Of a stretch of DNA of 64,000 bases, positions 13,603-23,790 are shown piece after piece. The DNA lies in contig JAKEKT010000098.1 in the NCBI GenBank assembly GCA_021495925.1, positions 1 through 64,000 of the forward strand, in the 5' to 3' direction. The notes under the pieces were generated by a model. That model was not told the origin of the DNA. It ran no database searches and saw only the letters and a program-made list of their open reading frames with translations. Source of the stretch: Diplodia intermedia. Lineage: Eukaryota; Ascomycota; Dothideomycetes; Botryosphaeriales; Botryosphaeriaceae. A program made the translations under genes and the position numbers. Each line of letters opens with the position of its first letter. Positions within the stretch are counted from its first letter, which is position 1.

Positions 13603-14007
13603 TCGCTATATAAACGCTTTAGCGATCGCTTTTTCTTAGTATTCTTAGAATTAGATAGAGCCCTCGTCTCTAATCTCTTAAGAACCTCTAGAATATTAAT
13701 AGCATTTAACTTTCGCTATAATATCTTAATCGTATAACGCTTTAATAACTTCTACTACTTCTTAGTATAAGATAGACTACTTATAGCCTTCTAAAGCTAC
13801 TTCTCGAAGAAAGTACGCTCGAAACGAGCCTTATCTAAAGCTTAATAAAGCCGTTTAACTAGAGAAAAGAATTAGTAGATAAAAGAAAGTAGATAGAAAT
13901 ACGAATAATTAAAATCCTCTAAACTACTAGTATTATAGCCGGCGCGACCTAAATAAGTATACTCGCTATAACGAGAAAAATCTAAAGCCATCTTATATAC
14001 TATCTTA

Positions 14008-14012
14008 GCGGC
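14008..14012. repeat. 5-bp target-site duplication of element B (left copy)
   Basis: GCGGC immediately precedes the first LTR of element B and is repeated at 22508-22512, immediately after its second LTR. This fixes both ends of element B. Confidence 0.88.
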
Positions 14013-14807
14013 TATTACGAACTCTAGAGTATAAGGGCTTTATAACTCTAAGAGCTAAAAGCCCGTACGAAAGAAAGTATCGTAAGGGCTAGCGAGCCTT
14101 ATAAGCGGTAGAGCCGCACGGCTAGAAATCCCGTACGAAAAGAACGGGCGTAGAAAAACTTAGCGCCTACGAGACTAGACTTAGATAGTAGCTAAAGCCC
14201 GTACGAAAAGAACGCCTATAGAAGAATTAGAAAGAATAGAAGACTATACGTAATAAAAAGTCCGCGCGAAAAGTAAAACCGTAGAAACTTAATAATCTAG
14301 TCGAATTATAGTCTCGTAAGAAATGCGGGATCTAGAAAGTAGAAAATAGACGCGAAGATACGAATATAAGTAAGACGATTATTACGACCGCTTAATAGCG
14401 TTAGAAGCCGAAAGTCGAAATTTCGAAAGCTATTTAAAGCGCTAAGATTACGTATAATCTAGTTTACTAGTTTAGTAGGGCTTAGAACGCTAAACTACTA
14501 AACTAATAGTTTAGACGTTTATTTATCTTAGTACGACTAAACTACTAAATACTAGATTATAACTAGCTTTTCTATAGTATATAGATATACTTTCTTAGCT
14601 AGTATCTTAACTCTTCGTAGTTAACTTAAAGTTCTAATTTAAACCCTATTAATTTAGAGGTAATCGACTTACTATATATCGTATAATCGCGTAATATCTT
14701 CTTATTTAATTATTATTATTCTTCTCTTATCTCTTTAAGGTAAACCCTTCGATTTAATCTATCTACTAAGCGACTTCGAAGCTTAGTAGAAGAAGCCTAT
14801 CGTTATA
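14013..14807 (+). repeat. 5' LTR of element B (795 bp)
   Basis: It starts TATTACGA and ends CGTTATA. It has the same length as its partner at 21713-22507. Both share a block absent from the LTRs of element A, including an 11-bp inverted repeat (14468-14478 and 14495-14505, 16-nt loop). Differences between the pair are C/T or G/A transitions, as expected of RIP. Confidence 0.88.
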
Positions 14808-15089
14808 CTTTAATTATCGTTCTTATAAGAGAAGAAAGATAGTTAATATCTAAAATAGAAAAGTATCTCTAGTATAGAAATTACTAATAAAGTAGTAATA
14901 TAAACGTCTCTATAAGTAATAATTTCTAATAGCCTACGATAGTAGATCTATTCTAGATAATTTATAATATCTAAAATAGACTCGAATAGCTCTAGAACTA
15001 ATTCTACGAATAAAGCGAAGAGAATACTTAACTTAAAAGAAAACTTAAAGCTCGATAATACTAATTCGCGCCTCTAGTCGTATCTATAA

Positions 15090-18000
15090 ACGCGGCGACT
15101 AGAAGACCTATAACGATACCCGCTACTATAGTTAAAGTCTCGAAACTCGACCTATATCGAGAAAATCGTAAGAAGACGTAAGAGTTTATTACTTAGCTTA
15201 ATAACTATATCTACTTCTCTTATAGATAGTTCGCTAACGAGAAAGAGAAGGTACTTTACGCTAGTATCTTTCTACGTAATTTCGTCGAATAATAGTTTCG
15301 CCCGTATAAAAGAAAATACTAGAAAAAACCCTAAGTAAACTAAAGTAAAGTTACGATCGAGCTCTTTAATAGCTACTAAGTCTTTACGAAAGCTCTTAAA
15401 GAAGCGTTTATTGGTCTAGACAAAGTCTATCTAGTTACGCGTACTCTAATAAATATTAAATAGAAAGAATCGGTCTAGAACTATACTACTTAATTTTAAG
15501 ATACGGTCTATCTTTTCGCCGAATAATACTTCGACGTAACCCTATAAACGTTCTACTACTAGGGACTAAAAGAAGAAATTAAGAACGCTATAGTCTACTA
15601 GAATAGATTCGAAGATCTATCTAGCCTCGTTAAACTAGTCTAAAAGATAGACTAACGACGTAACGAGCGCTAGTTCGATAAAAAACTCTATAAAGCTAAT
15701 AGTATCTAGTCGCGACGTCTACGTTATACGTAAGAAGGCGGCGATACTATAGAGCTAGACGTCGCGTAATAAGAGCCTAAAGATAAGAGATAAAATAATA
15801 AAAAGAATAAACGTACGTAACGTAGAGAATAGACACTCTAATAAAAGTTATAATTCGAGAAGAAACTATATATTTACTACGGCGATAAATAGAAAAGAAT
15901 ATACCGCTACTTATATAACTCTAAGAAGAAGACACGTAATACCGCGACTACTACTAGAGATAATTAAGAAGCTTAATAAGAGCTCTCTTTAACGCTCTAG
16001 CTAGAAGAGATCGATTTATTCGAGAAGATTAATAGACGACGTAGAGTACTTAATATACTTAAATACGTAATACTTAGTTAGACTACGTGCTTTAACGACG
16101 ATTATACTATCTATTAAAGCGATAAGAACGCTACGAAATAGTTCTTAAAACTCTAACTTATTTAAGCCATGCTACGTAATTAGACCTAGTAAGAGATCGA
16201 CGAATTTATCGAGGCGCTACCTCGAGATAACGACTTAGTTAATAGCGATACTAAAGAACTCTACGATAGCACCTTCGAATCTAGCGATACTAGAAGCGAA
16301 TACGATACGGCTATACTAACTCGAGTTATTAAGCACCTTAAATAATATAAAAGTATACGCTAAATTAACGATACGACTCCTACGATAACTTAGACGCCTA
16401 ATATCGAACTAGGCCTAAATATCTAGTAATTTCGAGTTCTAGAAGGAAAACTAGAAGGTCGACTATAAAATAGCTAGTAGTAGTAATTCTAGAGAGAGTT
16501 TTCTTACTAAATAGTAGATAAGATTAGCTAGTAGCTTCGCGACGAGGCGCGTAACGCCTAGCGAAAGTAAGATAAACGAAACCTTATACGATTAGTTAAA
16601 CTACTCTTTCGATAAGGCGTTACGTTTATTAGTAGAAATACTTTATATTAGCGGCCCGGCTATAAGAATAATACCTCGCCTTACTACTACTAGATAATAA
16701 TAGGAACTCTACGCTAGCGAAGATAAATCCGCTAAGAAAAGTAAACCCTCTAGAAGAACTTAACGCTTTAGATAAACTAACTAGATAATACGACTATCGA
16801 AGACCTCGTCTAATTAAAAAACTAAACGGTCTTTCTAGTTAGAGACTCTAAAAGAGGCCGTTAGATAGGTTTCTTAACTAGATTATACGTATATCGAACG
16901 AAATTATATCTATCGAAATAGAACTCTTTAAACTACTATATCTATAGATAATCTTTTATAGTAAGAAGGCCTAGGCTATAATTAATAGCGGCGTATAGAG
17001 TACGTATATTAATCTATTCTTTATCGTTAAGTACTAGCTATATTAGTAAGAAAAAGATAAATCTTATTCTCTCTAAACTATTAACGAATTACCCGCGTAG
17101 TACGAAAAAGATTAGATAAGAATCGAAATAGAGCTAGCACTAATAACTATCGCTAATTATAAAGAAAGAATTAATCTAGACGTTATAAAGATACTAGAGT
17201 ACGATATTATTCTAGAAATACTATAGCTAAAAATATATATTCTATATATTAACTAGAGAACCGAAAAAATTATCTTTTCGAATAAGTAATATACTAAATA
17301 TCTCGCTATCGTAAGAAGAATAAGCCCGACGCTAGAGACTAGAGTAAGAGCTAGAAGCTAGAGCTAGAAGAGCTAGAGTTAGAGCTAGAAGCTAGAAGTC
17401 TAGAGCGTAAAGTAATAATCTAACGTAGAAGTAAGTAGCTTTATTAAGGTCTAAGAAATCTTTCTAGCGGTAATTAGACGTATAAAGCGTAGAGATAATA
17501 AGATATATTATCTCTATCTACGACTAAATATAGAAATAGAGTAACGTATTATAGCGAAGATATAGATCTAGTAGAGCTAGTTCGTTACGAGGTTATCTAC
17601 TAGAGAAAAAGCCGATACCTATAATTCTAGAATAAACTATCGCGAATCTTATAGTTTTACTCTAGAGAGGCCTTTAGTAGAAAATAATAGTCTAAAGTTA
17701 GTTAAAGAAGACTACTTCTAGAGAATCTACGCGCGTTATATAAACGTAGCACTATACGATTATCTAACTAAGAGAAATCCGATATCTATAGATAGTCTAG
17801 TAAGCGAGAAAACATATAGAAAACTCGATAAAATAATAAGGTCTAAAGAAAGAATAATAAAGTAGAAGAAATAACTATCGCTATTTAAAATAGTATTAGT
17901 ACTAAAAGAATTCTAGAAATTCGCGGGCCTCTATAAGAAACGAGAAAAAGAATTCTTATTAAAATACTAATCTTAGAATTATAAGATACTTCTTATTTTA

Positions 18001-20935
18001 GAAACGTAGCCTACGTTTAAGCTAATATACTCGCTATTTCGTACTAAGTTAGAGGCTTTAAGAAAATATATTAAAAAGAATCTAAAACGCGAATATATAT
18101 AGTCTTCGTCTTTATTAGTCGGCTATTCTATTCTATTCGTTTTAAAGAAGAACGGCGAGCTTCGCCTCTATATTAATTACTAATAACTAAATAATATTAC
18201 GATAAAAAATCGTTACCTATTATTAAGAATTAACGAACTCTAAGATAAGTTCTAGACTATAAAGTACTTTACTAAGTTTAACCTTCGCGAAGAATACTAC
18301 TTAGTCCGTATTAAAGAAGACGAAGAATAGAAGACCGTCTTTCGAACGCGGCTAGAATACTTTAAGTATACGATAATATTCTTCGAGCTAACTAACGCTC
18401 TAGCGTTATTCTAGAGCCTAGTAAATAATATTCTACGCTCGTATTTAGACGTATTCTATACCGCGTATCTAGACGACATTATTATCTACTCGAACATCTT
18501 AAAAGAGCATCGAAAACACATCTAAAAGATACTACTTATACTTAGAGAAAAAGACCTACGAATCGTATCTAAGAAGTATAAATAAATTACGTAGAAGATA
18601 GAGTTTCTAGAATTTATTATTACATCTAGATATATTAGTATAAATAAGAAAAAACTAGACGTAATTAGAGAATAGCCCGAACTACGAACTATTAAAGAAG
18701 TATAATTCTTTCTTAGATTTACTAACTTCTATCGTAAATTTATTTTAAACTATACGAAGATTACGAAGCCTCTTACTAGACTTACTCGTAAAGAATACGG
18801 GTTTTAATAGAAAGAAGCGTAGTAGAAGACATTCGAGTCTCTTAAATAAATATTCTATAAAGCGCCTATTCTAGATATTTATAATCTAGAGCTACCCGTT
18901 ATTATAGAAATCGACGTATCGAACTACGTTATCGGCACTTATATTAGCTAATCGAACGAGTAGAGTAAGCTTTATTCGATCGCGTACTATTCTAGAAAGA
19001 TAACGCCTTCGAAGCTTAACTACGATATTTACGATAAGAAACTATTAGCTATTATTATAACTTTTAAAGAATAGAGATACTATCTTAAAGAAGCTAAATA
19101 CTAGATAATAATTTACTACGATTATAAGAATCTTACGTACTTTACTACTATAAAGAAACTAACTCGACGATAAGTTAAATAGACTAAAGAATTAGTATTA
19201 TACGATATAAAGATTATCTATAGAAAGAAATCTAAGAACGCTCGCGTAGATACGCTAAGTAGAAGAGCCGACTATATAGAAGAAAAGCTAGAACTATAAT
19301 TAATAGTTTTAAGTAAGTAGAAAGACGATAGTCTTATACCCGCTAGAACGTACGTATCTATTTTTAGAGTTATCTAGTTATAGCTTAAGAAAGTATCTAA
19401 TACCTCGCTTATCTTAGTTAGACTACTAGCCCCGGCGTATCGCTTAGAAAGTAACGCCTAGACTAAGAAGATTCGAGAGGCCTATAAGTATAACGTAATA
19501 GTCTAGAAACTTAAAAATATAAAAGACGACTCGCGCTTAATTAAAGACGTAAACGATACTATTCTATATTTAGAATTAGTCTACGTTCTAATAAAGCTTC
19601 GAGAGAAAATCGTTAAAGATATCTATAAAGCACTAGTATACGATTACTAAGAAATAGATAAGATAATTGAGAGAATTACTAGAAATTACTATTTTTTAGG
19701 CTTACGAAGAATCGTTTAACGAGTAGTTTCGTAATACGATCTTTATATTAGAAGTAAGACCTCGAGACACGCGTCTTACGACTTACTTTAGCTATTACTA
19801 GCTCTAAAAAGACCCTAGTAATTTATCTTACTAGACTTTATTATAAATCTACTCTAATTAAAGAAACCCTTAACTAGCGTTCTATATAATTCGATTCTAG
19901 TTATCGTCGATAGGCTTACTAAATACGCGTACTACCTACTATATCTTAAAACGACGAACGTAAAAGAACTCGCCTATACGTTTCTTAGAATAATTCTCGA
20001 TAATTACGGGTTACTAGAAGAGCTCGTATTAGATAGAGATCGATTATTTACTTTTTAATTCTAGTAGACTCTTACCCGTTAGCTTAGATTAAAATATAAG
20101 CTATTAACTACGATATACCCGTAAACGAATAGATAAATAAAACGAACTAACTAGACGCTCGAATAATATCTTCGCTATTATCTTAACTACGCATAGAATA
20201 ACTAGATTAAACTACTATCTCTTATCTAATTCGCGTATAATAGCTCTAAAGCGTCTACGACTTAGAAATTACCGTTCTACGCTAACTATAGATACGAACT
20301 AATAGCCTACTAGAAACTAGTACTAAGCGAATCTCTTACTTAGAAAGAAATTCTTAAAGTAGACTAGCTAAAGGCACTCTATAAATAGCTTAGTCTTAAT
20401 ATCGAATATAACGAATTTCTAATATCCCGCTATTATAATAGACGGCACTAGAAGGTATCGAAGCTAAAAAGAGAGAATAAAGTTTATCTTCTTAGAAAAA
20501 ATATTAGAATAAGACGTTCGAATAATAAACTAGACTTTAAGAAAATAGGGCCATTCGAAATTAATAAGTAGATTAAAAAGATTAATTTCCGCCTTAAATT
20601 ACTAGAAATAATACGAATATACTTAGTTTTTTATATTACTCTTCTTAAACCCGCTCTAGAAAACGTTATAATAGTCTAATAAACGAAGAAAATAGTACTA
20701 GAAAATCTAGAAGCTAACGAAAATAAAGACTAGATCGTAAAAAAGATTCTTAATAGCGGCTACGTTAACGATTAGTTTAGATACCTTCTATAATAGAAGA
20801 AAAACTAAAATAGCATCTAAAAACTACTAAAAAACTATAATAGCTATAGAGATCTTATTACGAAATTCTACTATCGAAACTCTAAACGTTCTATATTAGC
20901 GCCTCGCTCGAGAGAAAGATTATAAAATTAAATAA
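15090..20935 (+). pseudogene. Element B gag-pol remnant, RT box YLDD intact
   Basis: It has the same domain order as element A. Gag-like sequence lies from about 15100. The RT core is at about 18100-18550, with the catalytic box YLDD at 18466-18477 unmutated. RNase H ends near 19270. The integrase core lies at about 19800-20350 and a chromodomain-like tail at about 20745-20890. Many TAA/TAG codons interrupt the frame, so it is inactive. The 3' end overlaps the end of an antisense ORF at 20891. Confidence 0.8.
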
Positions 20936-21500
20936 GAATATAGTTCGCGCCCGATTAACCGGCTTAAACGACTTCGGTAGCGTAGCGGAACTTAGAGAGC
21001 TAGTAGAACCTATATTAATATTAGCTAAGAAATTACTATATAAACGCTTTAGCGATTGCCTCTTCTTAGTATTCTTAGAGTTAACGGGTTTTCTAGTAGC
21101 TAATTGCTTTAACGCCGTACGATTCTTCTCTTTTAAAGTAGTAATATTCTTAGTAATAGAAACCCGGTCTAGAATAATAAAGCCTCGCTCTTTAAGTAGA
21201 CGACGTTATTTACGAAGACGAGATAACTTAGTAGAAGCTAACTAAGTACGCTTTTTAATCTACTACTAGAGCTTCTTTAACTTCTCTAAGAAAGTCTAAA
21301 GAACGTTATATTTAATTTTCTTCTTAGTTCGAATCCGCTCTTACTAACGACGAAGACGATTTACTAGTTAATTAATAGAGAAAGTAATTAAGAAGAAGAA
21401 AACTTACTAGCTACTATAAAGAAACGCTAAGTATTATATATACTAAAACCTCGTATAATACACTCTCTATAATAAGAAGAACGAGAACCTACGTAGTAAA
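20891..21500 (-). pseudogene. Antisense accessory ORF of element B, coiled-coil type
   Basis: On the minus strand one frame is readable from about 21500 down to a TAG at 20891-20893. All internal stops are TAA/TAG at places where Gln is likely. The product is basic and helix-rich, with a block reading SRLRK then RRLLKERG, followed by NSKNTKKRQ and SLKRLYSNFLA, and ending SSEALI. The second half aligns with the antisense frame of element A; the first half is different. It lies between pol and the 3' LTR and converges on pol. The true start was not found; upstream of about 21500 the reading shifts frame. The function is unknown. Confidence 0.45.
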
Positions 21501-21697
21501 CGTAATTATTAGCTTCGTAGTTAAAATAGACACGCGTAATAGAAGTAAGAGTAGTAGCGATAGATAGCTTCGTATAATAAGAAGACTTATCGCGAGAACG
21601 CTTAAGAGATATAATAAAGCTTATAGAAGAGAGAAAGAAAAACTACTAAAGAATTAAAAGATATATACGACTAGTAAATCTTTAGGTCGAAGATTCT

Positions 21698-21712
21698 TAA
21701 GATAAGGGGTAG
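21698..21712 (+). other. Polypurine tract of element B
   Basis: AAGATAAGGGGTAG lies directly before the 3' LTR (21713). Element A has the matching AAGATAGAAGGTAG directly before its own 3' LTR (up to 22755). The position and purine content fit the plus-strand primer site of an LTR retrotransposon. Confidence 0.6.
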
Positions 21713-22507
21713 TATTACGAACCCTAGAGTATAAGAACTTTATAACTCTAAGAGCTAAAAGCTTATATAAGAGAAAGTATTATAAGAGCTAGCGAGCCTT
21801 ATAAACGATAGAGTTATACGGCTAGAAATCTTATACGAAAAGAACGAGCGTAGAGAAACTTAGCGCCTACGAAACTAGACTTAGATAGTAGCTAAAGCCC
21901 GTACGAAAAGAACGCCTATAGAAGAATTAGAAAGAATAGAAGACTATACGTAACGAAAAGTTCGCGCGAAAAGTAAAATTATAGAAACTTAATAATCTAG
22001 TTAAATTATAGTTTCGTAAGAAATACGAGATTTAGAAAGTAGAAAATAAGCGCGAAGATACGAACGTAAGTAAGATGATTATTATAACTACTTAGTAGCG
22101 TTAGAAGCTAAAAGTCGAAATTCTAAAAGCTATTTAAAGCGTTAAGATTACGTGCGATCTAGTTTATTAGTTTAGTAGGGCTTAGTACGTCGAACTACTA
22201 AACTAATAGTTTAGACGTTTATTCGTCTTAGTACGACTAAACTACTAAATACTAGATTATAACTAGCTTTTCTATAGTATATAAATATACTTTCTTAGCT
22301 AGTATCTTAATTCTTCGTGGTTAACTTAAAGTTCTAATTTAAACTCTATTAATTTAGAGATAACTAGCTTACTATATATCGTATAATCGCGTAATATCTT
22401 CTTATCTAATTATTATTATCCTTCTCTTATCTCTTTAAGATAAACCCTTCGGTTTAATCTACCTACTAAGCGACTTCGAAGCTTAGTAAAAGAAGCCTAT
22501 CGTTATA
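21713..22507 (+). repeat. 3' LTR of element B (795 bp)
   Basis: It starts TATTACGA after the polypurine tract and ends CGTTATA before GCGGC (22508-22512). It carries the same variable block and inverted repeat (22168-22178 and 22195-22205) as the LTR at 14013. Confidence 0.88.
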
Positions 22508-22512
22508 GCGGC

Positions 22513-22755
22513 GCCGTTATTTCGCTAGATATTAGCTAGTAAATACTATAAATAGAGTATAGATATAGCGATATCTAATAAGTTAATCTTTATATTTAGA
22601 GACTCGCGCTTAAAAGTCTAAGACTCGCGCTTTTATTTCGAAGATATAGCGAAGAAACTTATAAAGAAAGAAAAAGAAAAAGAAACTATTAGAATAATAA
22701 AAGATATATATAAATAATAAATCTTTAGATTAAAGATTCTTAAGATAGAAGGTAG
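22513..22755 (+). mobile_element. 3' internal end of element A
   Basis: This 243-bp piece lies between the right target duplication of element B and the 3' LTR of A. Its last about 40 bp match the sequence before the 3' LTR of element B, including the polypurine tract. It completes the internal region of A. It contains a short direct repeat (GACTCGCGCTT near 22603 and 22623). Confidence 0.8.
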
Positions 22756-23531
22756 TATTATAAACTCTAGAGTATAAGGGCCTTATAATTCTAAGAATAA
22801 AAAGCCCGTACGAAAGAAAGTATCGTAAGAACTAATAAACCTTACGAGCGGTAGAGTCGTACGAATAGAAATCTTATACGAAAAGAATAGACGTAAGAAA
22901 ACTTAGCGTCTATAAAACTAGACTTAGATAGTAGTTAAAGCCTATATAAAAAGAACGCCTATAAGAAACCTAGATAGAATAGAAGACTATATATAATAGA
23001 AAAATTATACGAGAAGTAGAATTATAGAAATTTAATAATCTAGTCGAATTATAGTCTCGTAAGAAATATAAGATCTAGAAAGTAGAAAATAGACGCGAAG
23101 ATATAAACGTAAGTAAGATAGTTATTACGTTTACTTAGTAGTAATAGAAGTCGAAAGTTAAAATTCTAAAAGCTATTAAAGCGTCGACGTTACGTGCGAT
23201 CTATATAAATTATAGTAATCTAAGACTTCTAATTCTTAACTTTTAATCTAGTTCTTATAATTCTAAGAGTCTAATCTAGATTATAACTAGCTTTTCTATA
23301 GTATATAGATATACTTTCTTAGCTAGCTTCTTAATTCTTCGTAGTTAACTTAAAGTTCTAATTTAAACCCTATTAATTTAGAGATAACCGGCTTACTATA
23401 TATTATATAATTACGTAATACTTTCTTATTTAATTATTATTATCTCTCTCTTATCTCTTTAAGATAAACCCTTCGATTTAATCTATTTACTAAGCGACTT
23501 TAAAGCTTAGTAGAAGAAGTCTATCGTTATA
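22756..23531 (+). repeat. 3' LTR of element A (776 bp)
   Basis: It pairs with 117-892 by equal length and by the shared middle block. It ends CGTTATA and is followed by ATACT (23532-23536), the second copy of the target duplication of element A. Confidence 0.88.
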
Positions 23532-23790
23532 ATACTATCTCTTTAAAAAATATAAGAATTTATTAATATTTTATAAAGTAATTATAAAAAGAAGATTAAA
23601 AGTACTTTTTAAAATTATATTTTTATAAAATTTAATACTAATAAAAAAGATATTTATATATATTTTATTTTAGAGATTATAGAGCCTAAAAAACGCTAAA
23701 TTTTAAGCTATAAATTATAAAATTCTATAAAGATTTCGTAAAGTAATTATATTTTAAAGTTTTTTTTTTAGTTTTTTAAAATTTTACTTA
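23532..23790. repeat. AT-rich relic right of the nest, ending at a sharp composition edge
   Basis: The sequence after element A is poor in G, C and CpG, like the left flank. At about 23790 it changes within a few bases to normal, CpA-containing DNA (from GGGCATTAGG onward). No coding remains are recognisable. Confidence 0.7.

Larger units (their letters stand above)
6963..13991 (-). pseudogene. Antisense accessory ORF of element A, split by the LINE
   Basis: The minus strand starts at an ATG at 13991-13989 (MALDFSRYSEY), runs to 13603, skips the LINE and its second target duplication, and continues from 7104 to a stop at 6963-6965. The two pieces (389 and 142 nt) add to 531 nt, exactly 177 codons, and stay in one frame across the insertion site. 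All internal stops are TAA/TAG, never TGA, as expected when Gln codons CAA/CAG are hit by RIP. The product would be about 176 aa, rich in Lys, Leu and (restored) Gln, with predicted helical or coiled-coil character. Its last part (from NSKNTKK through SLKRLYSDFLA to SSEVLI) is shared with element B, while the N-terminal part is not. It converges on and slightly overlaps the end of pol. I do not recognise a family. Confidence 0.55.
14013..22507 (+). mobile_element. Ty3/gypsy chromovirus B, inserted in element A, RIP-mutated
   Basis: The element is 8495 bp with two 795-bp LTRs (14013-14807 and 21713-22507) and GCGGC on both sides. It is closely related to element A across gag-pol and in the same orientation, but it has a different middle block in the LTR and a different N-terminal part of the antisense ORF, so it represents a sister subfamily. 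It lies inside the 3' non-pol part of A and is therefore younger than A. It is RIP-mutated too, with CpA/TpG depletion and TAA/TAG stops. Confidence 0.9.
117..23531 (+). mobile_element. Ty3/gypsy chromovirus A, outer element, RIP-dead and interrupted twice
   Basis: The element is bounded by two 776-bp LTRs (117-892 and 22756-23531) and flanked by ATACT on both sides (112-116 and 23532-23536). The LTR ends read TA..TA, as expected of TG..CA after RIP. The internal region is split by a LINE (7105-13590 plus one 12-bp duplication) and by element B (14013-22507 plus one 5-bp duplication). Removing both leaves about 8417 bp, close to the 8495 bp of element B. The domain order gag, reverse transcriptase, RNase H, integrase, chromodomain on the plus strand places it among Ty3/gypsy chromoviruses. 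Nearly every CpA/TpG is gone and the frames are full of TAA/TAG stops, so it is inactive. Confidence 0.9.

Noticed and set aside
21338..21352. GTTCGAATCC, similar to a tRNA B-box
   Set aside because: It lies inside element B, with no matching A-box and no acceptor stem at the right distance.
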